Part shown: positions 17,119-24,961 of the stretch, piece by piece | Layout of the letters: every line of letters begins with the position of its first letter | Position numbering within the stretch: position 1 is the stretch's first letter | Origin: Planctomycetota bacterium | GTDB taxonomy: Bacteria > Planctomycetota > JAFGQW01 | DNA: 34,419 nucleotides | Reading direction: 5' to 3' | NCBI GenBank assembly: GCA_016935485.1 | Contig: JAFGQW010000237.1 | Span: 1 to 34,419 of the forward strand | Notes under the pieces: generated by a model | What the model was told of the DNA's origin: nothing | Seen by the model: the letters and a program-made list of their open reading frames with translations, nothing else | Database searches by the model: none | Program-made: the position numbers and the translations under genes

Positions 17119-17124
17119 TACAAT
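17119..17124 (+). promoter_or_regulatory. -10-like box, possible leaderless start
   Basis: TACAAT (5 of 6 to consensus) six nt before ATG 17131, with no Shine-Dalgarno between them and no good -35. Suggests transcription starting at or next to the ATG. Confidence 0.4.
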
Positions 17125-17130
17125 GTGCGC

Positions 17131-17361
17131 ATGAGCCAAGCCCTCACCCGCGAGGCGGCCCGAGCGTTTGTCGAACGGTGGCAGCTCGTGACCGAGGCCG
17201 ATGTCGCAGAGCTGCGTGCGACACCAATGGGTCGCAAGCTCGAACAGCTCGCCGCGCTGGCGCAATCGGCGCATGAACTGGGCTGGCGGACCGAGGACGC
17301 CGGCGAATCTGCGGCGATTCGGCGGCGCTGGCAGAGGCTTGCCGAGCACTACCGTGGCTGA
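17131..17361 (+). CDS. small helical protein paired with nucleotidyltransferase (antitoxin-like)
   Basis: A 76-residue, charged, probably all-helical protein (REAARAFVERW, ELRATPMGRKLEQLAALAQSAHELGW, IRRRWQRLAEHY). It has no signal or membrane segment. Its last 8 nt overlap the GTG start of the nucleotidyltransferase, so the two are cotranslated. Such small helical proteins are common partners of MNT-like nucleotidyltransferases, which gives a toxin-antitoxin-like reading, though it is not the AbiEi antitoxin type (no winged helix visible). The longer open frame upstream overlaps the repeat and the glycosyltransferase, so the ATG at 17131 is preferred; a -10-like TACAAT sits just before it. 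Confidence 0.65.
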   Translation: MSQALTREAARAFVERWQLVTEADVAELRATPMGRKLEQLAALAQSAHELGWRTEDAGESAAIRRRWQRLAEHYRG

Positions 17362-17938
17362 ATCCTCGCCCGCGATCCCTCTCAAGGCCGCCCTCGCCGA
17401 TTTGCTCTCCTGGTTCGAGGACATGCAGGTCGAAGGCGTCGTCATCGGCGGCGTGGCGGCATCTCTCCTCGGCCGGCCCCGCGCCACCCTGGACGTCGAC
17501 GCGGTGGTCTGGTTGCACGAGGAGCGCTGGACGATCTTCCTGGAGGCCGCCGGTAGGCATGGCTTTTCCCCCCGAATCCCGGACGCCCTCGCCTTCGCGA
17601 AGCGCTCGCGCGTCCTCCTGTTGACGCATTCCTCGACTGGCGTTCCTGCCGACGTCGCGTTCGGAGCGCTCCCCTTCGAGCAGCAAGCCATCGCGCATCG
17701 TACGGACCACGACCTCGAGGGCCTGAAGGTGCCGCTGCCCCGGCCCGAAGATCTCGTCATCATGAAGGCAATCGCGCATCGCCCGCGCGACGACGCCGAT
17801 ATCGAAGGACTGCTCCAGGCCCGTCCCGACATCGACCGTCGATACGTCACCGAAACGGTGCGTGAGTTCGCCAGGATTCTCGACGCTCCGGAGTTGCTCG
17901 CGGATCTCGAGAGGCTCCTCGCGCGCGTGCGCGAATGA
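17354..17938 (+). CDS. MNT/AbiEii-type nucleotidyltransferase
   Basis: A 194-residue protein with the signature of polymerase-beta-superfamily minimal nucleotidyltransferases: GGVAASLLGRPRATLDVD (32-49), with Asp47 and Asp49 as metal ligands, and a downstream acidic strand. Later helices (PRPEDLVIMKAIAHR, IEGLLQARPDIDRRYV) are typical of AbiEii/DUF-type members whose activity is transfer of nucleotides to RNA, tRNA or protein. The start is GTG 17354, overlapping the small upstream gene by 8 nt. The longer ATG frame (17201) overlaps the upstream gene fully and is rejected. Candidate toxin or modifier of a two-gene module that is flanked by same-orientation repeats. Target unknown. Confidence 0.78.
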   Translation: MAESSPAIPLKAALADLLSWFEDMQVEGVVIGGVAASLLGRPRATLDVDAVVWLHEERWTIFLEAAGRHGFSPRIPDALAFAKRSRVLLLTHSSTGVPADVAFGALPFEQQAIAHRTDHDLEGLKVPLPRPEDLVIMKAIAHRPRDDADIEGLLQARPDIDRRYVTETVREFARILDAPELLADLERLLARVRE

Positions 17939-17940
17939 AC

Positions 17941-18008
17941 GCGCCGCCCGCGCCACCCGAGCGCGCGCATTCCGCGCGCGTCACCCCCGCGCGCTGCCGC
18001 GGGACGCG
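17941..18008 (+). repeat. GC-rich dispersed repeat, copy B
   Basis: Shares GCCGCCCGCGCCACCCGAGC and the following GCGCGC / CGCGCGCGTCACCC blocks with copy A and begins 3 nt after the nucleotidyltransferase stop. Same orientation as copy A, so the two-gene module is bracketed by direct repeats. Confidence 0.65.
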
Positions 18009-18069
18009 CAGCCAGCCGCCGCGATGCCCGTTCGGAAACTCCAGGCTGCGAACCCGGCCGCTCCCGTGT

Positions 18070-18075
18070 TACAAT
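18070..18075 (+). promoter_or_regulatory. possible -10 box upstream of the acetyltransferase
   Basis: TACAAT in a short AT-richer patch, ~90 nt upstream of the GNAT start. No convincing -35 at 16-18 nt. Low confidence. Confidence 0.3.
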
Positions 18076-18162
18076 ACCAAGCGTGGCTGCCGGCCACGGG
18101 CCCGGGGTGGGCAGCCGGCGCGACGTGACGGCGAATGGAGACCGTCGGCACAGGAGACTGGC

Positions 18163-18660
18163 ATGGGGACGGAGATGAACGAGCCCGAGCCTGCCGCCAT
18201 CATCCGGCGCGTGGCTTTCTGGGACCTCAAGGCCATCGCCCGGATCGAGGAGGCCTGCTACAACAATCCGTGGAGCCAGGATCAGCTCGAGGCCATGCTG
18301 ATCCAGCCCGACCTGGAAGGCTGGGGGCTCTACCTGGGCCGCCGCATCCGGGCGTACGCCCTGCTGCGCTTCCGCACGCGGCACGCCTTCCTCGAGACGC
18401 TGACCGTTCACCCGCGAGCGCGGCGTCGGGGCCACGGCATGGCGCTGATGCAGGTACTGATCGACCGGGCCGCCCAGCGAGGTTCGCGTTGCATCGTCAC
18501 GGAAGTGCACGAGACCAACCTGCCGGCCCAGCTCTTCTACCAGCGCACCGGCTTCGAGATGGTCAAGGTCCTGCACCGCTACTTCGACGACGGCGCCGAC
18601 GCCTACCTCTTCAGCGCGCGCGTCCGCGTGACCCAGCCCGCAGACGAGGTCTGCTCCTGA
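18163..18660 (+). CDS. rimI: RimI-like GNAT N-acetyltransferase
   Basis: A 165-residue GNAT protein. The start ATG 18163 has AGGAG (18152-18156) six nt upstream; ATG 18175 is the alternative. It shows the RimI pattern: IARIEEACYNNPWSQDQL near the start, ETLTVHPRARRRGHG with the acetyl-CoA-binding RRRGHG (~87-95), then EVHETNLPAQLFYQRTGFE, where Asn and Tyr match the family's substrate/catalytic positions. RimI acetylates the N-terminal alanine of ribosomal protein S18, and relatives act on other proteins; the exact target is inferred. It ends 9 nt before the convergent flavoprotein gene. Confidence 0.85.
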   Translation: MGTEMNEPEPAAIIRRVAFWDLKAIARIEEACYNNPWSQDQLEAMLIQPDLEGWGLYLGRRIRAYALLRFRTRHAFLETLTVHPRARRRGHGMALMQVLIDRAAQRGSRCIVTEVHETNLPAQLFYQRTGFEMVKVLHRYFDDGADAYLFSARVRVTQPADEVCS

Positions 18661-18669
18661 GGCGCCGCT

Positions 18670-19905
18670 TCACGGAGCCGCCGCGGCAAGGCCGGCCGCC
18701 TTGCCGGTGCAGAACGCCGCCTGCAGGTTGTAGCCGCCCAGACGGCCGTCGTAGTCCAGCACCTCCCCGGCGAAGAACAAGCCGGGCACGATCCGGGATT
18801 CGAGGCGGACCGGATCGACCTCCTCGAGCGGAACTCCGCCGGCCGTGACCTCGGCCCGGCCGAACCCAAGCGTGCCCGCCACTGCGACGTGCGTCTCCTT
18901 GAGAGCACCGACGAGCGCCCGGCGTTCCTCGATCCTCAGCTGCGCCGCCGTCCGATCGGCCGGCACGCCAGCCACGGCCGCCAGCGCCGTCGCGAGCCGC
19001 TCCGGCACCCAGCCCGCGAGCAGGCGCCGCGCCAACCGGCCGCCGCCCGCCGCCGGCGCCCGCAGGTCCCGGTCCACCGCCTCGGCCCGCACCTCGGGTC
19101 TCCAGTCGATCGCGAGCACGGCCCGCCTCCCGTGGCGGGCCACCCGCCCCCCGAGGTCCATGGCCGCCGGGCCCGAGAGCCCTTTATGCGTGAGCACCAC
19201 CGGCCCGCGAGACGCGCCCAGCTCCTCGCCGCCGCGGGTTCGCAGCCGCACGGCGACGTCGTCCAGCGCGATGCCGGCGAGCACGCGCAGCCAGGGGGCT
19301 TCCACAACCAGCGGCACGAGCGCCGGAACCGGCTCGACCAGGCCGTGGCCGAGCTGACCGGCGAGCCGGTAGCCGTCCCCCGTGGTCCCGGTCTTGGGAT
19401 AGCTCATGCCGCCGGTCGCCAGCAGCAGGCGGCGGCATCGCGCGACGCCCGCCGGCGTGATCACGCGGAAGCCCCGGGCCGTGCGCTCAACCGCCGTCGC
19501 CGCTGCCTCCACCCGGATCTCCGCGCCGCCGGCCCGGGCATCCGCCTCGAGCGCGTCGCGCACCTGCCTGGCGCTCCGCGACACCGGCCACACCTCGGCG
19601 CGCTCCCCAACGTAGGTTGGCACCCCGAGCCGGGTGAAGTGCCGCCGCACGGCACGCGGCGAGAACGCCCTCATCGACGGCGCGAGGAAGCCCGCCGCCA
19701 GCCCGAAGCCCTCGAGCACGGCGCCCACGGCGCCATCGTGCGTCAGGTTGCAGTGGCCGCCCCCCGCCACGAGGATCTTCACTCCGGACTGACGCCCCTT
19801 CTCCAGGATCCGGGTCCGGATGCCGCCGCGGGCGGCGAACGCCGCCGCGACCAGCCCGGCCGCACCGGCCCCGAGGATCAGGAGATCGGTCTGTTCTGCG
19901 GGCAT
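18670..19905 (-). CDS. HI0933/YhiN-family FAD-dependent oxidoreductase
   Basis: A 411-residue flavoprotein. The dinucleotide-binding GAGAAG (12-17) is followed by ILVAGGGHCNLTH, the family's GGGxCN motif, then LLATGGMSYPKTGTTGDGY, LTHKGLSGPAAMDLGG and the C-terminal GLFFAGEVLDYDGRLGGYNLQAAFCTG. Length is normal for HI0933/YhiN/BaiN-like enzymes, which bind FAD; some reduce bile-acid intermediates or oxidise aminoacetone, but most have no proven substrate. Start ATG 19905 is preferred; the open frame upstream has no family match. It is convergent with the acetyltransferase. Confidence 0.9.
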   Translation of the reverse strand: MPAEQTDLLILGAGAAGLVAAAFAARGGIRTRILEKGRQSGVKILVAGGGHCNLTHDGAVGAVLEGFGLAAGFLAPSMRAFSPRAVRRHFTRLGVPTYVGERAEVWPVSRSARQVRDALEADARAGGAEIRVEAAATAVERTARGFRVITPAGVARCRRLLLATGGMSYPKTGTTGDGYRLAGQLGHGLVEPVPALVPLVVEAPWLRVLAGIALDDVAVRLRTRGGEELGASRGPVVLTHKGLSGPAAMDLGGRVARHGRRAVLAIDWRPEVRAEAVDRDLRAPAAGGGRLARRLLAGWVPERLATALAAVAGVPADRTAAQLRIEERRALVGALKETHVAVAGTLGFGRAEVTAGGVPLEEVDPVRLESRIVPGLFFAGEVLDYDGRLGGYNLQAAFCTGKAAGLAAAAP

Positions 19906-20341
19906 GGCTCGAGGCCTTGCGACCGCCGGTCCGGGCTGGCCACCCGGATCCGCGAAAGTCCGGAAATCTCGAAAAACCGTGTAACCGATCGCGCCGGCCG
20001 CCGACTTGGGTGCGCGCAAGCACGAAGTTCCTTGTCATATGAATCAACTGCCGATCTCCGGCGAGAGCAACTCCGTTCCCATGGGAGTGATGGATCCGGG
20101 CGCGTCCAGTCCTCGCGCACCGCTGGTTCCCTGCCGGCCCCATCCCTACGTGACCTCTGCTATCCATGTTTCTGATACCCAAGCCAACCAGACCAACCCT
20201 CCGCGCCGGCCTCTCGCCGGAGAACCCGGCTTTCCTTTGGGGCGACTCCTCCGCCCGCCATGGCCCACGGCAGCGGTCCGGTCGCCCGCGAAAACCTCCG
20301 GCACGCTTCAGCCGCCGAGCGCTTGCCGGTATAGTCTCAGG
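19906..20341. other. intergenic region, divergent flavoprotein / DUF3187-like gene
   Basis: No gene is supported in these 436 nt. The DUF3187-like frame is open back to 20006 with an ATG at 20039, but that upstream translation is Pro-rich and lacks any signal or family feature. The region is slightly less GC-rich than its neighbours near 19980-20050. A -10-like box sits at its right end. Confidence 0.45.
20330..20335 (+). promoter_or_regulatory. -10-like box, possible leaderless start
   Basis: TATAGT (5 of 6 to TATAAT) six nt before ATG 20342, with no Shine-Dalgarno in between. The -35 region is poor (TTCAGC at 17-nt spacing). Confidence 0.4.
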
Positions 20342-21433
20342 ATGCGAGCGACGACACGCTGCCTAGCGGCCACGATCCTCGCCATCGAGGGCCTCTGCTG
20401 GGGCTGTGCCGGGCCGATCCTGCAGCCGTTCGAGGCGATGCGAGCCTCCGAGCAAGGCGCCCCGACACGTGGCGAGAAGGCCGAGGCCCGACTCCAGCCG
20501 TATGGCCCGGCCCCTCACCGGTCCCTCCACCCCCTGCTCATGGCGTTCCTCGACTTCGAGCAGCGCGGCGCGCGCACGGCGGCGGCGGGCCGGGCCCATC
20601 TGGAGTTCGGGGTCTCCTACACCAGCATGTATCAGTCCAGCGCCAGCCCCGACGGACAGAGCGTGGCGCTGTTCGACGGCGAGTGGGCACGCCCGGAGCT
20701 GGACTTCCGGTTCGGACTCACGGATCGCCTCGAGTTCTTCGCCGCCGTGCCTTTCCTGTACACGACCAGCGGCTTTCTCGATTCCTTCGTGGAGACCTAC
20801 CATGACGCCTTCCGCCTGAGCCAGGGCAATCGCGACCTGGCCCCGTCGAATCGGTTCGGCGTGCGGCTCGTGTACGACGGCAAGACGATCTACGCGCTCG
20901 CCGAGGATCGCTTCGGGCTGGGAGACATTCCGATCGGGCTCGCTCTGTCCCTGGTCGAGGAGGCACCGGACTCGATCTGGCCCGGCCTGCTCGCGCGCGG
21001 CGCCGTGGAGCTTCCCACCGGGAGCGCCCGCCGCGGTTTCGGCAACGGCAAGTACGATCTCGGGGTCGGCCTGGTCGCCGAGAAGACGATCGGGATCCTC
21101 ACGGTCGCGGCCGGAGCCGACTACACCTGGATCCGGCGGCCCGACTCGATGAAGGGCAGCGGTGCCGGCCTGGAGGATCTGGTCGGCGCGTTCGTGAGCG
21201 GGGAGGTGCGGCTCGGCCAGGGCCTGTCCGCCCTGGCGGCCCTGGACTACCTCTCGCAGCCCCTCTCCGGGGTGCCGCTCCGTGCCGCCCGCCGCGATCA
21301 GCTGATGCTGAGCCTCGGCGGAGCGATCGAGCTGGGTCACGGCACGCGGCTCCGCGTGGACTTCATCGAGGACATCATCCAGGATGTCTCGCCGGACTTC
21401 AGCCTGCGCCTGGGGCTGGAGATGCGGTTCTGA
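20342..21433 (+). CDS. DUF3187-like outer-membrane protein
   Basis: A 363-residue exported protein. Its N-terminus has a hydrophobic segment ending in LCWGCAG, readable as a signal peptide or a lipobox. The rest is a chain of amphipathic beta strands (AHLEFGVSYTSMYQ, RPELDFRFGLTDRLEFFAAVPFLYT, GFLDSFVETYHDAF) and it ends in ...LRLGLEMRF with a terminal Phe, the usual BAM-recognised end of outer-membrane barrels. The GLTDRLE...GFLDSF pattern is that of the DUF3187 family, function unknown. It converges on the aminotransferase-like gene 21 nt away. The start at 20342 is chosen because of the signal sequence. Confidence 0.75.
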   Translation: MRATTRCLAATILAIEGLCWGCAGPILQPFEAMRASEQGAPTRGEKAEARLQPYGPAPHRSLHPLLMAFLDFEQRGARTAAAGRAHLEFGVSYTSMYQSSASPDGQSVALFDGEWARPELDFRFGLTDRLEFFAAVPFLYTTSGFLDSFVETYHDAFRLSQGNRDLAPSNRFGVRLVYDGKTIYALAEDRFGLGDIPIGLALSLVEEAPDSIWPGLLARGAVELPTGSARRGFGNGKYDLGVGLVAEKTIGILTVAAGADYTWIRRPDSMKGSGAGLEDLVGAFVSGEVRLGQGLSALAALDYLSQPLSGVPLRAARRDQLMLSLGGAIELGHGTRLRVDFIEDIIQDVSPDFSLRLGLEMRF

Positions 21434-21454
21434 CCCGCCCGTCCGCGGCCGCTC

Positions 21455-22780
21455 CTACCCGCCTCGGCCCGCCTTCTCCGCGCCGAGCCCGTGCTTGAGC
21501 ACGTGCTCCACGCAGTCCACGAACCGGTCCAGCTCCTCGAGCCGGGTGTAGACGTTGGGCGTCACGCGGACTCCCTCGAAGTCGGGATGCTTCACCGTCG
21601 TGGTGAGAATCCGATGCCGGTTCCACAGCCAGGCGCTGAGCGCGCCGCTGTCCACTCCCTCGATCCCGAAGCAGGCGATCCCGCAGGCCATCCCCGGCTT
21701 CAGGCTCGTGTGCAGCCGCACGCGGTCATGCTCGAGGAGCTGTTTCGCCCAGTAGTCCCGGAGGTACAGCAGCCGCGTCTCCTTGCGCTCGGGGCCGATG
21801 CCGAGATGGAAGGCCAGCGCCTCCGCGATGGCGAGGAAGGCGGCCTCGGGGTGCGTGCCGATCTCCTCGAACTTGCGGATATCCGCGTCCTGCTTGGCCT
21901 CGGCGGCCATGAGCGGCCACAGACCACCAATCCGCTCCCGCCGTACGTAGAGCAGCCCGGTCCCGTGCGGCGCGCACAGCCACTTGTGCAGGCTTGCGGC
22001 GAAGTAGTCGCAAGCGAGATCGCTCAGTTTGAAATCGAGATGCGCCAGCGAGTGGGCACCGTCCACGATCACGGGAACGCCGCGCTCCCGGGCCATGGCC
22101 ACGATGCGCGCGGCCGGCAGAATCTGGCCGTTCAAGAAGACCACGTGGCTGATCAGGACCATCCGCGTGCGCGGCGTGATGTGCTCGCCGATGCGCGCCA
22201 CGATCCCGTCGGGATCCTCGTCCAGACCGCGGAGCGAGATCACGCTCGGCCGGATGCCCTCGCGCCGCTCGCGCTGCCGGAACGTGGTGAGCATCCGGGG
22301 ATAGTCGCGGTCGGTGGTGAGCACCTCGTCGCCCGCCTCGAGATCGAAGCCGAACTGGCAGATCTGGAGCCCCTCCGAGGCGTTGCGGGTAAGCGCCAGC
22401 TCCTCGGCATCGCACCCGAAGGCGCGCGCCAGCTGCGTGCGCACGCCTTCTCGCTGGGGTTGCTGCACCCGCCAGAGGGCATGGGAAGGCGGCGCCGCGT
22501 TCATGGCGTCGAGGTGGCGCTTCACGGCTGCCTGCACGACAGCCGGCGACGGGCTGGTGCCCCCGTTGTTCAGGTTCACGAGGCTGCGGTCGACGGTGTA
22601 GGCCTGCGCCACCTCGAACCAGAAGGCCTCGTCCGTGGCGATCGCCTCCGCGGTCCCGGGCCAGGCCGCCAGATCCTGCCGCACCCGGGCCGCGCGCGCC
22701 GCCCGCAGCGGGTGAAGGCAGACGCCGGCGGCGACAGCCGCGGCGGGAAGCACCCGGAGAAACTCGCGACGACTCTGCAT
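21455..22780 (-). CDS. Tat-exported class V aminotransferase-like PLP enzyme
   Basis: A 441-residue fold-type I PLP protein similar to isopenicillin-N epimerase and cysteine desulfurase relatives. The N-terminus SRREFLRV followed by a hydrophobic stretch is a twin-arginine signal, so the folded cofactor-bound enzyme is probably exported. Conserved parts: LNNGGTSPSP, LTRNASEGLQI, VDGAHSLAHLDF with the PLP-contacting Asp, and SLHKW with the Schiff-base Lys266. The start has GGGAGGTG upstream. The substrate is unknown. It is the first gene of a run of minus-strand genes but is separated by 150 nt from the carboxypeptidase gene upstream. Confidence 0.85.
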   Translation of the reverse strand: MQSRREFLRVLPAAAVAAGVCLHPLRAARAARVRQDLAAWPGTAEAIATDEAFWFEVAQAYTVDRSLVNLNNGGTSPSPAVVQAAVKRHLDAMNAAPPSHALWRVQQPQREGVRTQLARAFGCDAEELALTRNASEGLQICQFGFDLEAGDEVLTTDRDYPRMLTTFRQRERREGIRPSVISLRGLDEDPDGIVARIGEHITPRTRMVLISHVVFLNGQILPAARIVAMARERGVPVIVDGAHSLAHLDFKLSDLACDYFAASLHKWLCAPHGTGLLYVRRERIGGLWPLMAAEAKQDADIRKFEEIGTHPEAAFLAIAEALAFHLGIGPERKETRLLYLRDYWAKQLLEHDRVRLHTSLKPGMACGIACFGIEGVDSGALSAWLWNRHRILTTTVKHPDFEGVRVTPNVYTRLEELDRFVDCVEHVLKHGLGAEKAGRGG

Positions 22781-22930
22781 GGCCGCACCTCCCGCTGGAA
22801 CCGCGCGCGGAGCGCATGCCCGGCCGGGGACTGCTCCGTCCGGTGCGCGCTGGGCGCGCCGATTGTAGCAGATGCGTGCCGGAAGACCACGCGGACAGCG
22901 GCATCGCGGCAACCGCGCTCGGCCAGACCG

Positions 22931-23839
22931 CTACCGGAAACTCCCCGCCGCCCGGACCGATCCCGGCTCACCTGCGGGCTCCTGCCTCCCGCTCTCCGCC
23001 GCGGCCCCCGGATACAGCACGAACGCGAGCACGGCGCGCCGGTAGAGCCACCAGAGGTCCGCTTCCGAGCGGTCCGAGGCGCCGGCGGGCAGCTCGAGCG
23101 TCACGATCGGGATCCCGAGTGTCTCGCCGACGTAGGAGCCGAGCGAGCCGGGCTGCGCCCCCAGCTTCCGCAGCCTGAGGTGGGTCTGGGCCTGCATCGC
23201 CTCGGCCAGCTCATGGGCCGGACCGTCGTGGTCGATGCAGTCGAGCGGCTGGTGGACGCTCAGCACCCGCGCCGGCCGAAGCACGGTGACCAGGTCGGCG
23301 AGGACCTGGCTCTCCGGTTCGGACAGCGGCCGCGGTCCATGCCGGTGGGCCGGCAAGAAGTTCACCGTGGGGTAGTTCCGGTTGAGGTCGACGCCGCGCG
23401 CGTTCCAGCGGGTGCCGCGGGCCAGACCGTCGGGATTGGCAACGGCGCACAGTGCGACCGTCCGCCCTTCGAGCAACCGCAGGTGGTCTTCGAGATGGCG
23501 CGCCAGGCCGTCGACCAGCCGGGCGCTCGCGGGCTCGTCGCCGTGAATGGCGCCGATCACGAGCACCAGCTCCGCGCCGCGCCCGTAGATGCGGTAGTGA
23601 ATCGGCCGGTTCTCCACCGACCAGCCCGCCACGAACGGCAGGCCTTCGGGAACATCGCGGCGGATGCGATCCGCCTTGCGGTCGGCCTCGCTGCGCGGCC
23701 GGTCGTCGATGACCGGAGCGGGCGGCAGCGCGGGCGCCGGCCCGGGCGCCGGGAGCGCGCAGCTCGCCAGCAGCAGGAGGAGCGCGAGCCCACCGCTGCC
23801 GGACCCCGAAACAGCGGGCCGAGAATACCGCGATGACAT
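22931..23839 (-). CDS. M14 carboxypeptidase / MpaA-like peptidoglycan peptide amidase, lipoprotein
   Basis: A 302-residue zinc carboxypeptidase-fold protein. A hydrophobic start ending LLLLLASC is a lipobox, so it is probably membrane-anchored. Zinc ligands are complete: His99 and Glu102 in AIHGDEP and His196 in SVHQPLD; Arg/Asn contacts lie in RGVDLNRNYP and the catalytic Glu249 in TLELPA. The compact size and NPDG motif match MpaA-type amidases that cleave the gamma-D-Glu-diaminopimelate bond in murein peptides, which would suit peptidoglycan recycling or remodelling. Start ATG 23839; the open frame upstream overlaps the thioesterase gene in another frame and is not used. Confidence 0.85.
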   Translation of the reverse strand: MSSRYSRPAVSGSGSGGLALLLLLASCALPAPGPAPALPPAPVIDDRPRSEADRKADRIRRDVPEGLPFVAGWSVENRPIHYRIYGRGAELVLVIGAIHGDEPASARLVDGLARHLEDHLRLLEGRTVALCAVANPDGLARGTRWNARGVDLNRNYPTVNFLPAHRHGPRPLSEPESQVLADLVTVLRPARVLSVHQPLDCIDHDGPAHELAEAMQAQTHLRLRKLGAQPGSLGSYVGETLGIPIVTLELPAGASDRSEADLWWLYRRAVLAFVLYPGAAAESGRQEPAGEPGSVRAAGSFR

Positions 23840-23976
23840 GCTTGACCGGACCTCACTCGGAACCGCGGCCGAGCCGTCCGCCACCCCGTGCGCCGAAAGC
23901 GATCGGGACGATCGCGCCTCAGAGCCGCCCTGAACCGGCCGGCGCCCGGCCTGACGACGGACGGCCGGATCGCGCT

Positions 23977-24459
23977 TCATTCCGCCCGGGCGCGCTGCAT
24001 CATCTCCTCGGGCATGCGCACCGCCACCACCTCGCCGCGCGCCGTCACCTGGCCGTCCGCCGCCAGGGTGGCCGTCACCACGACCTTCCTCCCCTTCACC
24101 TCCCGGATGCGCGCCCGCACCTCGAGCACCACGCCGAGCGGCGTCGGTTTGAGATAGTCGACGTGCAGCGAGGCGGTCACGTACCGGAGCGGCGGCTCCG
24201 TGTCCATCGCCCGCTGCTCGGCGCGGTAGGCGGCCGCGGCGGCCGTGCCGGTGCCGTGGCAATCGATGAGCGACGCGATCAGTCCGCCGTACACGAAGCC
24301 GGGGCTGGCCGTGTGAAACGGCCTGGGCTCGAACCGGCAGACGGTCTCCTCCCCGTCCCAGAAGCTGCGGATGCGATGGCCGTGCTCGTTCAGCCGGCCG
24401 CAGCCGTAGCAGTGGGCCACATCGTCGGGGTAGTAGTCCTGGAAGGCCCGGTCGCTCAC
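23977..24459 (-). CDS. PaaI/4HBT hot-dog fold thioesterase
   Basis: A 160-residue single hot-dog domain. GTG 24459 is the start, with AAGGAG eight nt upstream; the longer ATG frame upstream is low-quality. Family features: CYGCG near 17-21, FVYGGLIASLIDCHGTGTA (nucleophile-helix region), and TASLHVDYLKPTPLG. It would hydrolyse an acyl-CoA or aryl-CoA thioester. The CxxC with the following HGH is a feature of a subset of these proteins. The mini-transcription unit at 24663-24997 lies just upstream and would read toward this gene if its terminator were bypassed. Confidence 0.85.
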   Translation of the reverse strand: MSDRAFQDYYPDDVAHCYGCGRLNEHGHRIRSFWDGEETVCRFEPRPFHTASPGFVYGGLIASLIDCHGTGTAAAAAYRAEQRAMDTEPPLRYVTASLHVDYLKPTPLGVVLEVRARIREVKGRKVVVTATLAADGQVTARGEVVAVRMPEEMMQRARAE

Positions 24460-24662
24460 GGCACACTCCTTCGCATGGCGGTCCCGGGCCGGCAACGCCG
24501 CGGGTACACCGGGGAAGAGAGTATCCTCGCGGGGAATCGCGGTCAACAGCGGACCGCGCGGGCGCAGCCGGCGCACGGGTTCCCGGGTGGTGCTGGCCCT
24601 CAAGACGCCGCACATCGCACGGATCCGGTCCGGTGTGCCGGGCCGCGGACAACGCCCGCGCC
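24460..24662 (-). other. intergenic gap between mini-gene terminator and thioesterase
   Basis: These ~200 nt contain no supported gene. The minus-strand open frame continuing into the thioesterase lacks a ribosome site. Besides the AAGGAG before 24459 nothing regulatory was seen. Confidence 0.4.
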
Positions 24663-24734
24663 AAAAGAAAAAGCCCCGATGGTTCTCCGGCGCGTAAGCC
24701 GGCCCGCGGGTGATGGAGCGGGCCATCGGGGGCT
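24663..24734 (-). terminator. branched intrinsic terminator (three-way junction)
   Basis: An 11-bp closing stem (AGCCCCGATGG at 24672-24682 with CCATCGGGGGCT at 24723-24734, one bulged G) encloses two abutting 5-bp hairpins, CCGGC/GCCGG (24687-24691, 24698-24702) and CCCGC/GCGGG (24703-24707, 24718-24722). On the minus strand it is followed directly by TTTTCTTTT. The branch is unusual for a simple terminator. Confidence 0.65.
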
Positions 24735-24791
24735 CGGTGATGCCTGGGTCCTCCCAAGCGACCACCCTGGATACTCAGTGGGCAAGCCGTT

Positions 24792-24833
24792 TCAGGAGGC
24801 CACCACCTCGCAGATCACCTCGAACGTCGTCAA
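24792..24833 (-). CDS. tiny ORF, 13 residues (MTTFEVICEVVAS)
   Basis: TTG start (or ATT one codon earlier), 13 codons and a TGA. An in-frame TGA inside the Shine-Dalgarno blocks any upstream extension, so the peptide can be at most 14 residues. The codons for EVICEV contain two more Shine-Dalgarno-like GAGGTG sequences. The last codons contain CCTCCT, complementary to its own AGGAGG. The peptide is not recognised. It could be a regulatory leader peptide (Val/Ile-rich) or a micropeptide. Confidence 0.45.
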   Translation of the reverse strand: MTTFEVICEVVAS

Positions 24834-24836
24834 AAT

Positions 24837-24852
24837 GGATCACCTCCTTTCT
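24837..24852 (-). promoter_or_regulatory. extended near-perfect Shine-Dalgarno (16 nt)
   Basis: AGAAAGGAGGTGATCC on the minus strand is the full complement of the common 16S rRNA 3' end GGATCACCTCCTTTCT. Spacing from GGAGG is 9 nt to TTG and 6 nt to ATT. Far longer than any other ribosome site in the window. Confidence 0.7.
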
Positions 24853-24928
24853 CGGCAAACCCTCCACGGAACCAGGGTCCGCTCCCCGGAGGCCGGCTGC
24901 CGAATCAGGACCGGCCCCGGGCCCGGCC

Positions 24929-24961
24929 CGCGGTCCTCCCGAACCGCCGGGAGCGACCGCG
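24929..24961 (-). promoter_or_regulatory. leader hairpin of the mini-gene
   Basis: Seven-bp outer stem CGCGGTC/GACCGCG (24955-24961 with 24929-24935), one bulged G, then a 6-bp inner stem CTCCCG/CGGGAG and a 6-nt loop. Just upstream in the RNA, CCTCCT (24969-24964) could pair with AGGAGG of the Shine-Dalgarno. Confidence 0.5.

Noticed and set aside
17201-17353. Longer N-terminus (ATG 17201) of the nucleotidyltransferase
   Set aside because: It overlaps the upstream small gene entirely and adds no fold-like sequence; the GTG at 17354 fits the coupled 8-nt overlap.
17041-18576. 511-codon minus-strand frame spanning the nucleotidyltransferase and acetyltransferase genes
   Set aside because: Shadow of the coding strand; the plus-strand genes carry clear motifs.
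24837-24852. GGATCACCTCCTTTCT read as a fragment of a 16S rRNA gene's 3' end (plus strand)
   Set aside because: The upstream sequence has none of the conserved 16S helix 45 or AAGTCGTAACAAGG; the complement fits an SD of a minus-strand ORF.
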